DNA of 64,000 nucleotides. It comes from Phymorhynchus buccinoides. Its lineage: Eukaryota; Mollusca; Gastropoda; Neogastropoda; Raphitomidae. The DNA lies in assembly GCA_017654935.2 (NCBI GenBank), contig CM065710.1, positions 12,638,782-12,702,781 of the forward strand, read 5' to 3'. The notes beneath the pieces are model-generated. The model was not told the DNA's origin, did not search any database, and saw only the letters and a program-made list of their open reading frames with translations. This document shows positions 1 to 9,638 of this stretch, in pieces. The translations under genes were made by a program, and so were the position numbers. The stretch's first letter is position 1, and each line of letters starts with the position of its first letter.

Positions 1-39
1 TCGTCAACGAAATGACGTACACCACGCTGCAGGATGGGG
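1..39 (+). CDS. Candidate partial exon of an unidentified glycoprotein gene
   Basis: Codons from base 3 read VNEMTYTTLQDG and leave one base before a GTAGGT donor at 40. That phase fits exactly with the candidate exon at 925. The exon continues off the left edge. I do not recognise the protein. The short length and edge position make this a weak call, supported mainly by phase agreement and the donor. Confidence 0.3.
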
Positions 40-54
40 GTAGGTTTACGTGGG

Positions 55-560
55 AGAGTGTCAGCGAAAGAAAGAAAGAAAGAAAGAAGCGAAGGAAGGT
101 CCCCAAAGGCCAACCCATCCCTTTGGTTGCAGCACTAGAGCCGGTGCAATGATGATCGTGACGATGATGAAGATAATGATGATGATGATGATTGTGGTGA
201 TGGCAATGAAGACTTAGACCACGACGACGACAACGATGATGGTGATGGTGATGTTGTTTTCGTTCCCCAGCTTAAACGCTCTGGGGACACACCCAGTGCC
301 ATGTGAACATTTCTCACGGCCTTGGGTGGGAAGATTACGTGCATGGCTGCTTTTAAAGGGCCCCCGCCACATGGGCGGCCATACTCCGACTTCAGGGGAC
401 TTCGCTCCATTCATGGAGCCACCCACACATTCACTCCACCCGTGGAGTGACAACAACCAACAATTCTTTACGGCGTGTAGGGAGAACTGCCACTGGTAAA
501 GACAGCTTCCATTGGGCACAGCCGTATCATTACCCGGCCAGAGGCCGGGGTATTGCGATT

Positions 561-594
<34 letters not shown>

Positions 595-924
595 TGTGTA
601 TGTCTGTGTATCGATTATCTTAAAAACTACTGTTTGGACTTTGATTAAAATTGGCAGAGGGGTAGACAGCTTGAAAAGGAAGCTTCCTTTCGTTAATCAA
701 CACCGTGCTGACCTTGACCTTGGAGTTTGACCATGAAAACCGAATTTCCTTCTTTGGGCTATGTCATTTCCCCCCAGCTTTATTTCGTGAACTAGTTTTA
801 GTATTGGCCATGGGTCAATTTCACTTGCATCACATGTGACGTACAGACACAGTGAATAGCCAAGGACCCTTGGTGGTGGTGATGATGATGATGATGACGA
901 TAACGATGATGCTGATTGTTTCAG
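55..924. other. Candidate intron with simple repeats
   Basis: This holds (GAAA)n near 66-90, imperfect GAT/GAC trinucleotide repeats near 148-250, and (TG)n at about 561-592. Around 360-410 there is a short stretch resembling an interspersed repeat seen at 1365-1535, 51440-51605 and 58640-58840 (CCGCCACATGGGCGGCC followed by CTCCGACTT). No coding signal was seen. Confidence 0.4.
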
Positions 925-1028
925 GTTTAGTGTGGCAACACACACAGTGGAACAATCTGACACTGACCATAGACCCAGAGAATTTTGACATGCCCAAAGC
1001 CTGCTTCAATGCTACGGAGAACACCAAG
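925..1028 (+). CDS. Candidate internal exon of an unidentified secreted or membrane glycoprotein
   Basis: An acceptor (TGATTGTTTCAG) precedes 925 and a donor (CCAAG then GTAAAAG) follows 1028. The 104-bp exon takes one base from the exon ending at 39 to complete a Gly codon and then encodes 34 residues with no stop. Two N-glycosylation sequons are visible (NLT and NAT), as are Trp and Cys residues typical of extracellular domains. No family was recognised. Phase agreement on both sides and non-repetitive composition amid microsatellites favour a real exon. Confidence 0.42.
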
Positions 1029-1037
1029 GTAAAAGAG

Positions 1038-1046
1038 CGCGCGCGC

Positions 1047-1098
<52 letters not shown>

Positions 1099-1194
1099 GT
1101 GTGTGTGCGCTTTGACGTTGTGCATGCATGCATGTTTTATGCAGATGCGCCTTGTGTTTGTGTGTGCATGAGTGCACACTTTGTGCGTATGTGA

Positions 1195-1266
<72 letters not shown>
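1038..1266. repeat. Compound (GC)n/(GT)n and (GA)n microsatellites
   Basis: Alternating GC then GT dinucleotides begin about 10 bases after the exon donor at 1028. A second GT block and a pure (GA)n run of about 55 bp (1212-1266) follow. Alternating purine-pyrimidine DNA here can adopt left-handed structure, which is general knowledge; nothing shows a function. Confidence 0.9.
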
Positions 1267-1270
<4 letters not shown>

Positions 1271-1364
1271 ATCAATTAATCGAAGCAAAGACATTTTCAG
1301 AATACTAACATTACCATATTGTTATGCGTGTAATGACACAACTATATTATCATTATCGTATTCC

Positions 1365-1535
1365 CCCAAAGACGTAAAGTGTGGCTGCTCATGTGGCGGG
1401 GTAATAAAAAAAACGGGTCACTCACACACGTCACGTTCTCATCCCTAGCTGATGCATTTGTATCACAGTGTTCAAGAGCTTCAGGCTGTTGGGATGATCC
1501 CTGGAGTCTTTTAGCCAGGGTACATCAATAACAAA
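1365..1535 (+). repeat. Interspersed repeat (CTGTTGGGATGATCCCTGG family)
   Basis: The same sequence occurs at about 51440-51605 in the same orientation and at 58640-58840 in reverse. Shared blocks include CATCCCTAGCTG, GTTCAAG and the core CTGTTGGGATGATCCCTGG followed by GCCAGGG. No coding capacity was seen. A SINE or LINE 3' end is possible. Confidence 0.7.
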
Positions 1536-1556
1536 TCATCGTTGTTATGTTTTCAG

Positions 1557-1625
1557 ATTTCAAGCAAGCGCCATTCCAAACGATCTTCAGGCGTCATGGT
1601 AGACATTTTGAACGATTTATTTTGA
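1557..1625 (+). CDS. Candidate terminal exon of the left-edge gene
   Basis: After an acceptor (TTATGTTTTCAG) the in-phase reading from 1557 gives 22 residues (ISSKRHSKRSSGVMVDILND then LF) and TGA at 1623-1625. An AATAAA lies at 1631-1636. The phase-0 end of the exon at 1028 is compatible. The AATAAA is unusually close to the stop, so either the 3'UTR is very short or the exon is a chance match. Confidence 0.25.
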   Translation: MSSKRHSKRSSGVMVDILNDLF

Positions 1626-1704
1626 CTTTCAATAAACTAAACAATTCATTCAACCGAACTTGGTATATTCTGAATAGTTCCATTTATTTTGATTATTGGG
1701 TGGC

Positions 1705-1932
1705 TTAACCCCTTGACTGCCAGAGAAAATTAAAGAAAACATTATTGGGCAAATCATGCCATAAAAACAACAACTGATAGAGCCAATCTGGTAAAATGGT
1801 CTGGGGATATAACTCTCTTGACTGTGTTAGAGCAAAAGCCAGAATATCAGGGTTACTCCTCTTCATCTGATGACATCATCAGTGATGTTTTCAGGTCAGT
1901 ACGCGATACGTTGGTGGCAGTCAAGGGATTAA
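1705..1932. mobile_element. TTAA-flanked MITE (piggyBac-like), 228 bp
   Basis: The element begins TTAACCCCTTGACTGCCA and ends TGGCAGTCAAGGGATTAA, so it has inverted ends and TTAA at both borders. A second copy of identical length lies at 57779-58006. There is no coding capacity. TTAA target duplication is typical of piggyBac and of some Kolobok-like elements, so the superfamily is inferred. Confidence 0.85.
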
Positions 1933-2151
1933 TATAATTTATTCTGACTTGGCTGATTTGATTGATGTTTACTGATTTTGGACTTCTTGTTTGATTTACT
2001 GTGGCTCGTGGATATTTGGACACATGTAATCGCCCCTGACACATAATAAATTATTGAACGTGACCAGTTCTGTTTTAGTTCAAATGTAAGCGAGAGGTTT
2101 AAGTCAGAGTCATTGAAAGTGGTTGAACAGGCAGTCAGATAAGATTGACCG

Positions 2152-2154
<3 letters not shown>
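1933..2154. other. Unassigned sequence between MITE and (GA)n
   Basis: No gene, repeat pair or RNA motif was recognised here. The stretch leads directly into the (GA)n run that forms the 3' border of the large LINE. Confidence 0.4.

Positions 2155-2220
<66 letters not shown>
2155..2220. repeat. (GA)n microsatellite at the LINE 3' border
   Basis: About 66 bp of near-perfect GA lies directly against the LINE 3' end. On the transcribed strand the LINE ends CATTAAACAGTCAAAGTG and passes straight into (TC)n. Confidence 0.95.
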
Positions 2221-2223
<3 letters not shown>

Positions 2224-2478
2224 TTTGACACTTTGACTGTTTAATGTCATTAACAAAATGTTCTTATGACATGGGGGGAAGCATCATTTTCACAGTAAAG
2301 AACAAATTTTAACTAAATATAACTAATAAGGAAAAATAACTAAAAGTGAAAAATATGAAAAATAACTTTTCAATACATTTTATGCAAATCCTTACTATTG
2401 TAAACATTTTCTCATATTAATTTCCAGATTCGCTCTCATTCATTCTTTCTTTACAAATTACACCCACACATTCACTCA

Positions 2479-2549
<71 letters not shown>

Positions 2550-2636
2550 TCACTCACTCACTTTCACACACACATACACCCTTACTCTGGCCATCCAAAG
2601 TCACTGACAAAATCTTCAACTACTAAACAATAATTC

Positions 2637-5600
2637 TTATCCTTCTGTAAGTACTTTCTTTGATCTAACTTTCCAAGCTTCTGATATAAATTTAGCAATG
2701 GAATTTAAGACAACTTCATCATCCGATGCAAGCAAAGCAATTAAATCTTTTTCAACAATTTTTTTCTCAAAAACTGTACATCTGTTTCTAATAGTATCAA
2801 AAGCTTTACATTCCAAAACAAAATGAACCTCATTATCAATTATAGCATTACACATTGGACAAGGGGCATCAGTGGATGTGCCCGGTTGAAACCACTTTTT
2901 GTTTGCATTAAATCCAAAAGTCCGCAATCGAAAGCGGGCCAAATTACTACGGTGCCATTTGTTTGTTATAATACATATAAATTTTTCTACTTGAAGGATA
3001 CTTTTGAAGGAAAAAACCCAGTTATATTTCTCACCGTTTTCCAAATCAGAGTGCCAATTTTGTTTGAAATTATCAATCAATCTTGTTTTAAACTCAGCAA
3101 TAAAATAACTCCCTTGACCTACACTCTGACACATCCATACTATCCCAAAGCCATTTTCTGTCAAAACCTTTTTAACCCATGATGCCCAGTTTTCATGTCC
3201 ATGCTCCATTTGAATCAACATCATGTCATAAGCTTGTCGACATATTCTAGTTTGTGGTAGATTAAGTAATTTCAACCAATACTTTACACATTTTGAAAAG
3301 GTTTTAATGTACAAAGGATATCTCCCCGTTTCACCATATGTTAATTTATTTGAAGCGTGTATTGGCACATTAAGAAAACGCTTTATGGCATAAGTGTGTA
3401 TTCTTTCCATTTGTTTATTATTATTATTTAGTCCCCAAATTTCTGCACCGTATGTAAGAAGTGGTTCAATTTGTGCATCAAACATTTTAAAGAAGACTTT
3501 GTAGTCAATGCAATTCAGTTTCCTAAGGGTCTTGAGTATTTGTATAACACCTTTCTTACCTTTGCGACAAATTTCATTCCAAGATGAATTAAGACTTAAT
3601 CTAGTTGTAAATAACAGTCCGAGATATTTGTATGAATTTATAACTTTTACTTCAGTATCCCCATAAAACCATTTTTCCCAAAAAGACAAATGACCTCCCA
3701 TACGAAAAACCATAACATTTGTTTTTTGAAGGTTAACTGTAAGGCCCAAACGATTCGCTTCTTCTCTGAGGACATTTAATTGGTTTTGCAATCCAGAAAT
3801 TGTATCAGACAAAAGAATGACATCGTCCGCAAAAAGCAATAAAAAGATTTCAACTGCATTAGAAATCATTTGAATACCATGCTTACCTTTTTTTGTTAAT
3901 TCAATTGCTAATTCATTTACAAACAAGGAAAACATAGTCGGGCTCAGTAAACAACCTTGTTTAACGCCACGTGGGCAAGGAAAAAAATCAGTATAAGCAT
4001 TCTTGTAGCGTACACAAGCCAAGACAGTTTCATACACACCATGAATTGCTTTATAAAGTTTACCATTCACTCCCGATTTTCGTAAAACATTCCACAACAT
4101 ATTACGATTCACCGAGTCAAACGCTTTCTGAAAGTCTACGAAAGCCACATACAATTTCTTATTCTTCAGTAAATATTTTTGAATTAAAGAAAATAATGTA
4201 AAAATATGATCTGTTGTACTATATTTAGCTCTAAAACCTGCTTGTTGTTCAATTATTTTTTCTTCTTTATCAGCCCATGCTGTTAATCTTTTATTAAGTA
4301 TATGTGTATAAATTTTACTAATAATACTTGTCAAAGCTATGCCGCGATAGTTGTCCGGATTATTTATGTCACCCTTTTTGTGCAGAGGTATTATTATAGA
4401 TTTTGCCCATTGCAGGGGAAATAATCCTTTATCAAAGAGTCTGTTAAAAAGAACAACAAGAAAATCTATTACATCAGAATTTGCACATTTTAACATTTCT
4501 GCAATAATTTTATCTGTTCCAGCGCTTTTATTACATTTAAGTTTCTTGATGCCTGCTATCACTTCTTCTTTAGAAATACAATCATTAAATAAAGGTTCGC
4601 TGTCATCATCAGGGTTATCATCATCAACATAAATTTCATTGTCTTCTGAGCTTTGTACAGAGGCATCGTTGAAAACACTACAGAAATGATCGTGCCACTG
4701 CTGAAGAGAAATTTCGTTATAGACAAAGCTTCTTCTATTAACACTGCGGATAACTGCCCAAAAAGACTTTGAGTCATTCATCGATTCATTTAATTTTGTT
4801 AACCTTATTTCATTAAATTCATTTTCTTTCTTTTGTCGAAGCAACACATATTCTTTTCGTTCTTTAACATAAGCCTCTCGTTTCTGCTTTTTATTATCTT
4901 TGTTTTTACACCTTTGAACTCTTTTCAACAATCTCTTCACCTCTTTTTTCTTTAAATCACATTCCTTATCGAACCAATCGCTGCATGTTTTAAGTCTCTT
5001 ACCAACAGTCCTAACCATGCATGCAGCAGCCCCATACAAAGCATTTACAAATTTATCCACACACAGGTTTACATCAACCTTCATCAATTCATATGCATCG
5101 TTCAGACATTCATGAAACTCACTGCTCTCTAACTCATTCTGGTAAGTTTGCATATAATCATCAGACCAAATAATTTTTTCTTCACATTGTTGAGTGTCTT
5201 CACAATCATCAACAAAAACATAATTTCTCCATTTTAACTCAACTGGTAAATGCCATGAATTCAGTTTATCACCCACTTGTAGATGACAATTGTTAATTAA
5301 TTCTTGAGATATCAAAAAATAATCCACAACGCTACAGCCTTGTGGGGAAACAAAAGTATAATTGCCTTCTTTATCGCCTTCACAGCTCCCATTTAGTATA
5401 GCAACATCAAAAAGAAAACAAAAATCCAAAAGAGATTTTCCAAAATTATTTTTCACATCATCTTTAGAGTTACGGGAACTATAAACATAATTAGTATCAC
5501 ACCAGTCGTCCTGATCATCGAGAGAGAAATTAACTAAATCTTCATCTTCATTCTGCTCATTGGCCGTTCTGGCATTTAAATCTCCACAAACTAACAAATA

Positions 5601-6050
5601 AACATCATCTTTTTCAACATGGTGGAGCAAGTTTTCTTCTAATATCAAGATACCATCTTTTACATCCAAATCATTATAAATCGGGCCTCCTTCAGGTACT
5701 ACATAACATGCAACCAAGATCAAATCTTTCTCCAAACCAAAAACATCTTTGTTTATTCTAACTGAAATCATATTATTAGAACTCAATTTTATCTCTTTAA
5801 TTTTATTTTCTAAACTCTTCTTTGCTAACAGTAATACGCCACCAGACACTCTACCAAAATGTGAAAGTTTTTTACCTGGAGCATGAAATTTAATGTAATC
5901 AGGAAAAACATTTGAAAAATCAAACGACGAATCAGTGAAAGTTTCTGTCAGGCAAATAAAATCGAAAGATGACACATAATTCAAAAATGAAACATCCCTG
6001 AGCTTGGGGTATAAATTTTCAACATTATAATTCAAAAAAGAGAATTTCAA
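2637..6050 (-). CDS. LINE ORF2: endonuclease / reverse transcriptase, 1137 aa
   Basis: The protein would nick target DNA and reverse-transcribe the element RNA. An APE-type endonuclease fills about residues 1-275: N9, E36 in TET, the GDLNAR block with D157 and N159, D243 in VVDY, and a terminal block reading SWHLPV (265-270). Position 266 is Trp where most APE-type enzymes have Asp before the conserved His. The reverse transcriptase follows (about 500-830), with the PDNYRGIAL block, AGFR, the FVDFQKAFD motif A, GVKQGCLLSP, and the catalytic FADD at 740-743. A C-terminal CX2CX8HX4C knuckle spans 1064-1081. ORF1 ends 18 bp upstream. The reading frame is intact and at full family length. It belongs to the same clade as the truncated copy at 62865-63790. 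Confidence 0.95.
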   Translation of the reverse strand: MKFSFLNYNVENLYPKLRDVSFLNYVSSFDFICLTETFTDSSFDFSNVFPDYIKFHAPGKKLSHFGRVSGGVLLLAKKSLENKIKEIKLSSNNMISVRINKDVFGLEKDLILVACYVVPEGGPIYNDLDVKDGILILEENLLHHVEKDDVYLLVCGDLNARTANEQNEDEDLVNFSLDDQDDWCDTNYVYSSRNSKDDVKNNFGKSLLDFCFLFDVAILNGSCEGDKEGNYTFVSPQGCSVVDYFLISQELINNCHLQVGDKLNSWHLPVELKWRNYVFVDDCEDTQQCEEKIIWSDDYMQTYQNELESSEFHECLNDAYELMKVDVNLCVDKFVNALYGAAACMVRTVGKRLKTCSDWFDKECDLKKKEVKRLLKRVQRCKNKDNKKQKREAYVKERKEYVLLRQKKENEFNEIRLTKLNESMNDSKSFWAVIRSVNRRSFVYNEISLQQWHDHFCSVFNDASVQSSEDNEIYVDDDNPDDDSEPLFNDCISKEEVIAGIKKLKCNKSAGTDKIIAEMLKCANSDVIDFLVVLFNRLFDKGLFPLQWAKSIIIPLHKKGDINNPDNYRGIALTSIISKIYTHILNKRLTAWADKEEKIIEQQAGFRAKYSTTDHIFTLFSLIQKYLLKNKKLYVAFVDFQKAFDSVNRNMLWNVLRKSGVNGKLYKAIHGVYETVLACVRYKNAYTDFFPCPRGVKQGCLLSPTMFSLFVNELAIELTKKGKHGIQMISNAVEIFLLLFADDVILLSDTISGLQNQLNVLREEANRLGLTVNLQKTNVMVFRMGGHLSFWEKWFYGDTEVKVINSYKYLGLLFTTRLSLNSSWNEICRKGKKGVIQILKTLRKLNCIDYKVFFKMFDAQIEPLLTYGAEIWGLNNNNKQMERIHTYAIKRFLNVPIHASNKLTYGETGRYPLYIKTFSKCVKYWLKLLNLPQTRICRQAYDMMLIQMEHGHENWASWVKKVLTENGFGIVWMCQSVGQGSYFIAEFKTRLIDNFKQNWHSDLENGEKYNWVFSFKSILQVEKFICIITNKWHRSNLARFRLRTFGFNANKKWFQPGTSTDAPCPMCNAIIDNEVHFVLECKAFDTIRNRCTVFEKKIVEKDLIALLASDDEVVLNSIAKFISEAWKVRSKKVLTEG

Positions 6051-6068
6051 TGGATGACCAAATCTATC

Positions 6069-7547
6069 CTATTTGTTTCGTGACCGCGTACTTCTATCAC
6101 TCCCACCACCCCCACCCCTTCCCTTTCCGCGCTCAGAGTTGCTCGTCGCCCTGCTGCTTTGACCCATGAAATCTCGAATCTCCGACTGGCTGCTCCTTGA
6201 TCCGCTACGTGAGACACGCTGCCTCACATCATGGCGAGGGGAACCCCCCTCCCCCTCCGCCACTGGTCGACTCTGCCCGTCACCTGTGGAGGGAGCACCC
6301 TCCTCACCACCAGCATCGTCACGCTGCTTCACCTCATGGCAAGGGGAACCCCCCTCCCCCTCCGCCACTGGTCGACTCTGCCCGTCACCTGTGGAGGGAG
6401 CACCCTCCTCACCACCGGCATCGTCACTCCCGCCGCTGCTCTGCTCACCAGTCACGCCAGACTGCGAGGGTGAAGCACCCCCACTCCCGTCCCGCTGTGG
6501 ACCATCACGTTCAACAAGGGCACTGCTCACAGGAGAAGGGGAGCACCTTGTCGTAACACCACCACTCTTGTCACTGCCAGATATATCGTCACCTGAAATA
6601 ACACAGTCATCCCCACCCTCACTTCTGCCACACAATGATTTGTTAGCTGACACTTCACACCGTTTCTTGTTTTCATCTAGCCCTGCTACTATCACTTTAG
6701 TGTGTGAATGACTGTCTGTTACATCTTTGTTTCTTTGGGAGGAGGCATAGGTTTTTTCTTTTCCTCCATTTGCCACAACTTCTGAGTATAGTCTTGGATC
6801 AGGTAGCTGAGGACCGACAACAAGTTGACCTTTTTGAAAGTAGGCTCTCTTACCCTCTCGTCTGGCACTGGCAACAATCTGTGCCTGCGCTCTCGTCATG
6901 TCATTTGCCACCCTAACCCCTTTTTCTCTGAGCTTTTCTCTTGTGTCTTTATTAGTGATAATAGACATTTTATCTTTCCATCTGTTGAATTTTACTATCA
7001 TAGGTCTAGGTTGATCCCCTTGCGCCCGTCCTATCCTATGTGCACGTTCAATGCCGTCAGTCGTCCAGTTTTTGTGTCCGTCAATGCTGTTAAGCACACT
7101 GACTACAGTTTCGGCGCATGATTCAAATGTCTCCCTTTTTCCCTCATGAGGAATTCCAAAGAATCTTAGATTGTCTCTTCGAGAAAAATCTTCTAACCTG
7201 TCAGTATCTGCCTTTAGCTTTTCCAGTTCTTGCTTCACATCTTTCATATTTTCATAGAACTGTTCCATTTGTCCCTTTCTCACATCAGATGCAGTGTACA
7301 GATATTGTATGTCTGTTGTCATGTCTGTCACTGTTTCTGTCATGCGTCTTTGGTCTGTCTCAAGTCTGTCACATCTTTTGTTGATCTCTCCACACTGTTG
7401 TTTTACTTGGCTTAGTTCAGTTTTGATTGTATCTAGATCAGTTCTAATCACCTCTGTTTGTAGTAGAAATTGCTCTTGCAATGGTTTCTTCAGTGGGTCA
7501 ATGAGCTGTGTTTTCATTGTGTCAATGAGGTTGGCTTGATCTGTCAT
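6069..7547 (-). CDS. LINE ORF1 nucleic-acid-binding protein, 492 aa
   Basis: The N-terminal third (about 1-125) is a long heptad-rich coiled coil. It is followed by an L1-ORF1-like RNA-binding region starting DNLRFFGIP and including the RPMIVKFNRWKDK block and a basic ARREGKRAYF stretch. The C-terminal 200 residues are low-complexity, Gly/Ser/Glu-rich, and contain a tandem duplication of about 39 residues (DDAGGEEGAPSTGDGQ core, bases about 6230-6425). No CCHC knuckles were seen. The ATG at 7545-7547 overlaps the TGA of the upstream ORF as ATGA. The frame stays open upstream for about 13 codons, back to a TAA beside a (CA)6 tract, so translation may once have been continuous with the 2A-bearing ORF. 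Confidence 0.88.
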   Translation of the reverse strand: MTDQANLIDTMKTQLIDPLKKPLQEQFLLQTEVIRTDLDTIKTELSQVKQQCGEINKRCDRLETDQRRMTETVTDMTTDIQYLYTASDVRKGQMEQFYENMKDVKQELEKLKADTDRLEDFSRRDNLRFFGIPHEGKRETFESCAETVVSVLNSIDGHKNWTTDGIERAHRIGRAQGDQPRPMIVKFNRWKDKMSIITNKDTREKLREKGVRVANDMTRAQAQIVASARREGKRAYFQKGQLVVGPQLPDPRLYSEVVANGGKEKTYASSQRNKDVTDSHSHTKVIVAGLDENKKRCEVSANKSLCGRSEGGDDCVISGDDISGSDKSGGVTTRCSPSPVSSALVERDGPQRDGSGGASPSQSGVTGEQSSGGSDDAGGEEGAPSTGDGQSRPVAEGEGGSPCHEVKQRDDAGGEEGAPSTGDGQSRPVAEGEGGSPRHDVRQRVSRSGSRSSQSEIRDFMGQSSRATSNSERGKGRGGGGGSDRSTRSRNK

Positions 7548-8047
7548 TGTGTTTGGTATTTTGGCAGCATCCTCTTTTGTGTGTGTGTGTTACTGTTAGT
7601 GTCAGTGTCATAAGATGGTCCAGGATTAAATTCCACATCTGAGCTTAAAAGCAGCTTCCTCAACAAGTACACAGCCTGTACAACACAGCAAGCCGAGATA
7701 GGAAGGGCAAAACGTGTAGCTGACTGACACCCAGGGGCATGGGGAGACAACACATCGTCAAGACACGAAGCAGTTCCTTTCATAACAACAATCTCTTCAA
7801 ACCCAACATTGTTCATCAACTGGCTTGCATTGAAACAAAAACTACTAACCAAACCCACAACCAGCCAGCACAATGCGAAAAAGACAACAACATCGACCCA
7901 CGACGCCTGTGTTTTGGTTTGTGCAGCAAAGCTCACCCGAGAACGAAAGCTCACCCGAGAACGAAAGCTCGCCTTAACCTTTGACCTCGCACACAGCCTT
8001 CCGTGAAATATGCCGACGACAGCCCTCCAGGTCATTAAATCAACCAT
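7544..8047 (-). CDS. LINE upstream ORF with membrane segment and 2A-like peptide, 167 aa
   Basis: A basic N-terminus includes a direct FRSRVS repeat from an 18-bp tandem duplication at 7934-7969. It is followed by a hydrophobic segment at about residues 51-72, a Cys-rich middle, and D137-V-E-F-N-P-G-P144 (bases 7616-7639). DxExNPGP is the 2A ribosome-skipping signature, which acts between the final Gly and Pro. Such motifs are known near the N-terminus of ORF1 in some invertebrate LINEs. Here only 23 residues follow before TGA, whose last bases overlap the ORF1 ATG. A (GT)6 tract at 7579-7590 lies between the motif and the stop. The simplest view is an N-terminal piece of ORF1 separated by microsatellite slippage; reinitiation at ATGA is the alternative. 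Confidence 0.75.
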   Translation of the reverse strand: MVDLMTWRAVVGIFHGRLCARSKVKASFRSRVSFRSRVSFAAQTKTQASWVDVVVFFALCWLVVGLVSSFCFNASQLMNNVGFEEIVVMKGTASCLDDVLSPHAPGCQSATRFALPISACCVVQAVYLLRKLLLSSDVEFNPGPSYDTDTNSNTHTQKRMLPKYQTQ

Positions 8048-8194
8048 GTTTTCGAGTACTTACAGTCTTTGCTCACTTACTGACAGAGTGCACCGAGAAA
8101 TAGTCCACAACAATCCCCATTGACAGCAAACAAGACAAAATAATCGGCACCACTTGAAAAGACCTTCCTTCTCGCGCCATTACCCAGCATGCCC

Positions 8195-8196
<2 letters not shown>

Positions 8197-8236
<40 letters not shown>

Positions 8237-8284
8237 ATTTATACAGGGTAATGAGATAAGTATACACTTTTTTACACCCAGCCC

Positions 8285-8322
<38 letters not shown>

Positions 8323-8746
8323 ATACAGGGTAATGAGATAAGTATACACTTTTTTACACCCAGCCCTGTGTGAGAGAGAGAGAGAGAGGGAGAGGGAGAG
8401 GGAGAGGGAGAGGGAGAGGGGGGTCTTGCGAGATGACAGATGAGTCAGAGACGGAGAAAAACAGAGTCAGAGACGGAGAAAAACAGTCAGAGACAGACAA
8501 AGACAGACAGGATAACAGCGAGAGAGACAGAGACCGACTGAGTGCACTGAATGTAGAGAGAAAGAGAGAGACAGACAAGCAGCTGAAATAAGAATGAAAA
8601 CGGAAGACAGTTGTTTTGAAGCACATGCATACACACATACACGCACACGTAGATGATACATTCACACACACACACACACATGTAGATACACTCACACACA
8701 CACATGTAGATGATACATACACACACACACGCACACGTAGAAGATA

Positions 8747-8787
<41 letters not shown>

Positions 8788-8830
8788 ATACATTCATTCA
8801 CACACACAGACGCACACGCACACACACACA
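8197..8830. repeat. Microsatellite cluster with a duplicated spacer
   Basis: GA runs at 8197-8230, 8287-8316 and 8372-8420 are separated by two near-identical spacers of about 65 bp (TATACAGGGTAATGAGATAA core), giving a tandem duplication. GA/CAGAGA-rich DNA and then (CA)n blocks (8660-8830) with interspersed GTAGATGATACAT follow. Apparent reading frames here are products of the repeats. Confidence 0.88.
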
Positions 8831-9225
8831 AAACCTTAAGTTTCAAACAAATCTCAACTTTATTATCTACAAATGGCAACGACACTCTTAGCAACAAACA
8901 CGGTGTATTTATGTATGCATTATATTGACTTCACTACGCACAAACTAGACAAGTCTGTCGTTTCGAGTCGTTTCAGTTTCTGACTCCCGACTCTCTAAAA
9001 CAACAAAACTAGCCTGCAGTTATTACTGAACTCTGCACACACAAACTCCTCATAAACATAAAATGAAATAAATGTGCATAATAAAAGTCACTAACTAAAG
9101 GACTAACAACATTAAAACAAACCTATGCAGTGCGACCGTGGGTGTAGGAATAACGGACCCATAAAAAATACGACAACAAAAATGATTACGCAATCACTCA
9201 CCATAGTTTAAAGGGGATTTCAAAA
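8831..9225. other. Unassigned AT-rich sequence
   Basis: No gene or repeat partner was seen in the window. If this is transcribed with pyruvate kinase it would be far 3' sequence, but nothing visible shows that. Confidence 0.3.
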
Positions 9226-9638
9226 TGTGACCCAGCACCACGAAAGGGACATTAAGTGTCAAACTGACCATTCTATGAAAATTACACATTTGAAAATTGC
9301 AGACAATTCGCTTTGTAATGATACAAGAACCATTCTTGTATTTTTTCCGTTCCAGAGTTATGAGCTTTTAAAGTTAGTAGGGTGGGCGTCGACCATTTTG
9401 AGAAAACTGTCTAAAGTCTAGCCTGGCTGAAGAAAATGCACTGACCTACTCGTTTTCAAACATCAGACCATTTAGAGGCCATATTAAAGGTTATACTTTA
9501 TAAACATGAAAGATAAGATGTTAGAGAACGCAAAAGTACCCATAACTCAAAATTGACAAATGAGATTTTGGACTTTGCAAGCCTGTTGTGAGAAACTAGC
9601 CCAGCGACTTAATGTCCCTTTCGTGGTGCTGGGTCACA
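9226..9638. mobile_element. MITE with TGTGACCCAGCACC ends, 413 bp
   Basis: Inverted ends of about 30 bp read TGTGACCCAGCACCACGAAA and its complement, with ACATTAAGT continuing each arm. A full-length relative is at 56071-56488 and a half copy at about 26660-26826. The 56-kb copy is flanked by TA. There is no coding capacity. Confidence 0.85.

Larger units (their letters stand above)
2221..8196 (-). mobile_element. Full-length three-ORF non-LTR retrotransposon (LINE)
   Basis: The element is about 5.98 kb on the minus strand. In order it has a 5'UTR of about 150 bp, a small ORF with a 2A-like motif, ORF1, an 18-bp gap, ORF2 and a 3'UTR of about 416 bp that contains an internal (CA)n (2481-2546). 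All three ORFs are free of internal stops, which suggests a young copy. It is bordered by (GA)n on both sides (2155-2220 and 8197-8230), so it may have inserted into a GA/TC microsatellite. No poly(A) tail is present. The clade is uncertain. A CR1-like element with 2A, or a Tx1-like microsatellite-specific element, are both possible. Confidence 0.92.

Noticed and set aside
6166..6711. 181-codon Pro/Ser-rich plus-strand ORF
   Set aside because: Antisense shadow of the GC-rich C-terminus of LINE ORF1.
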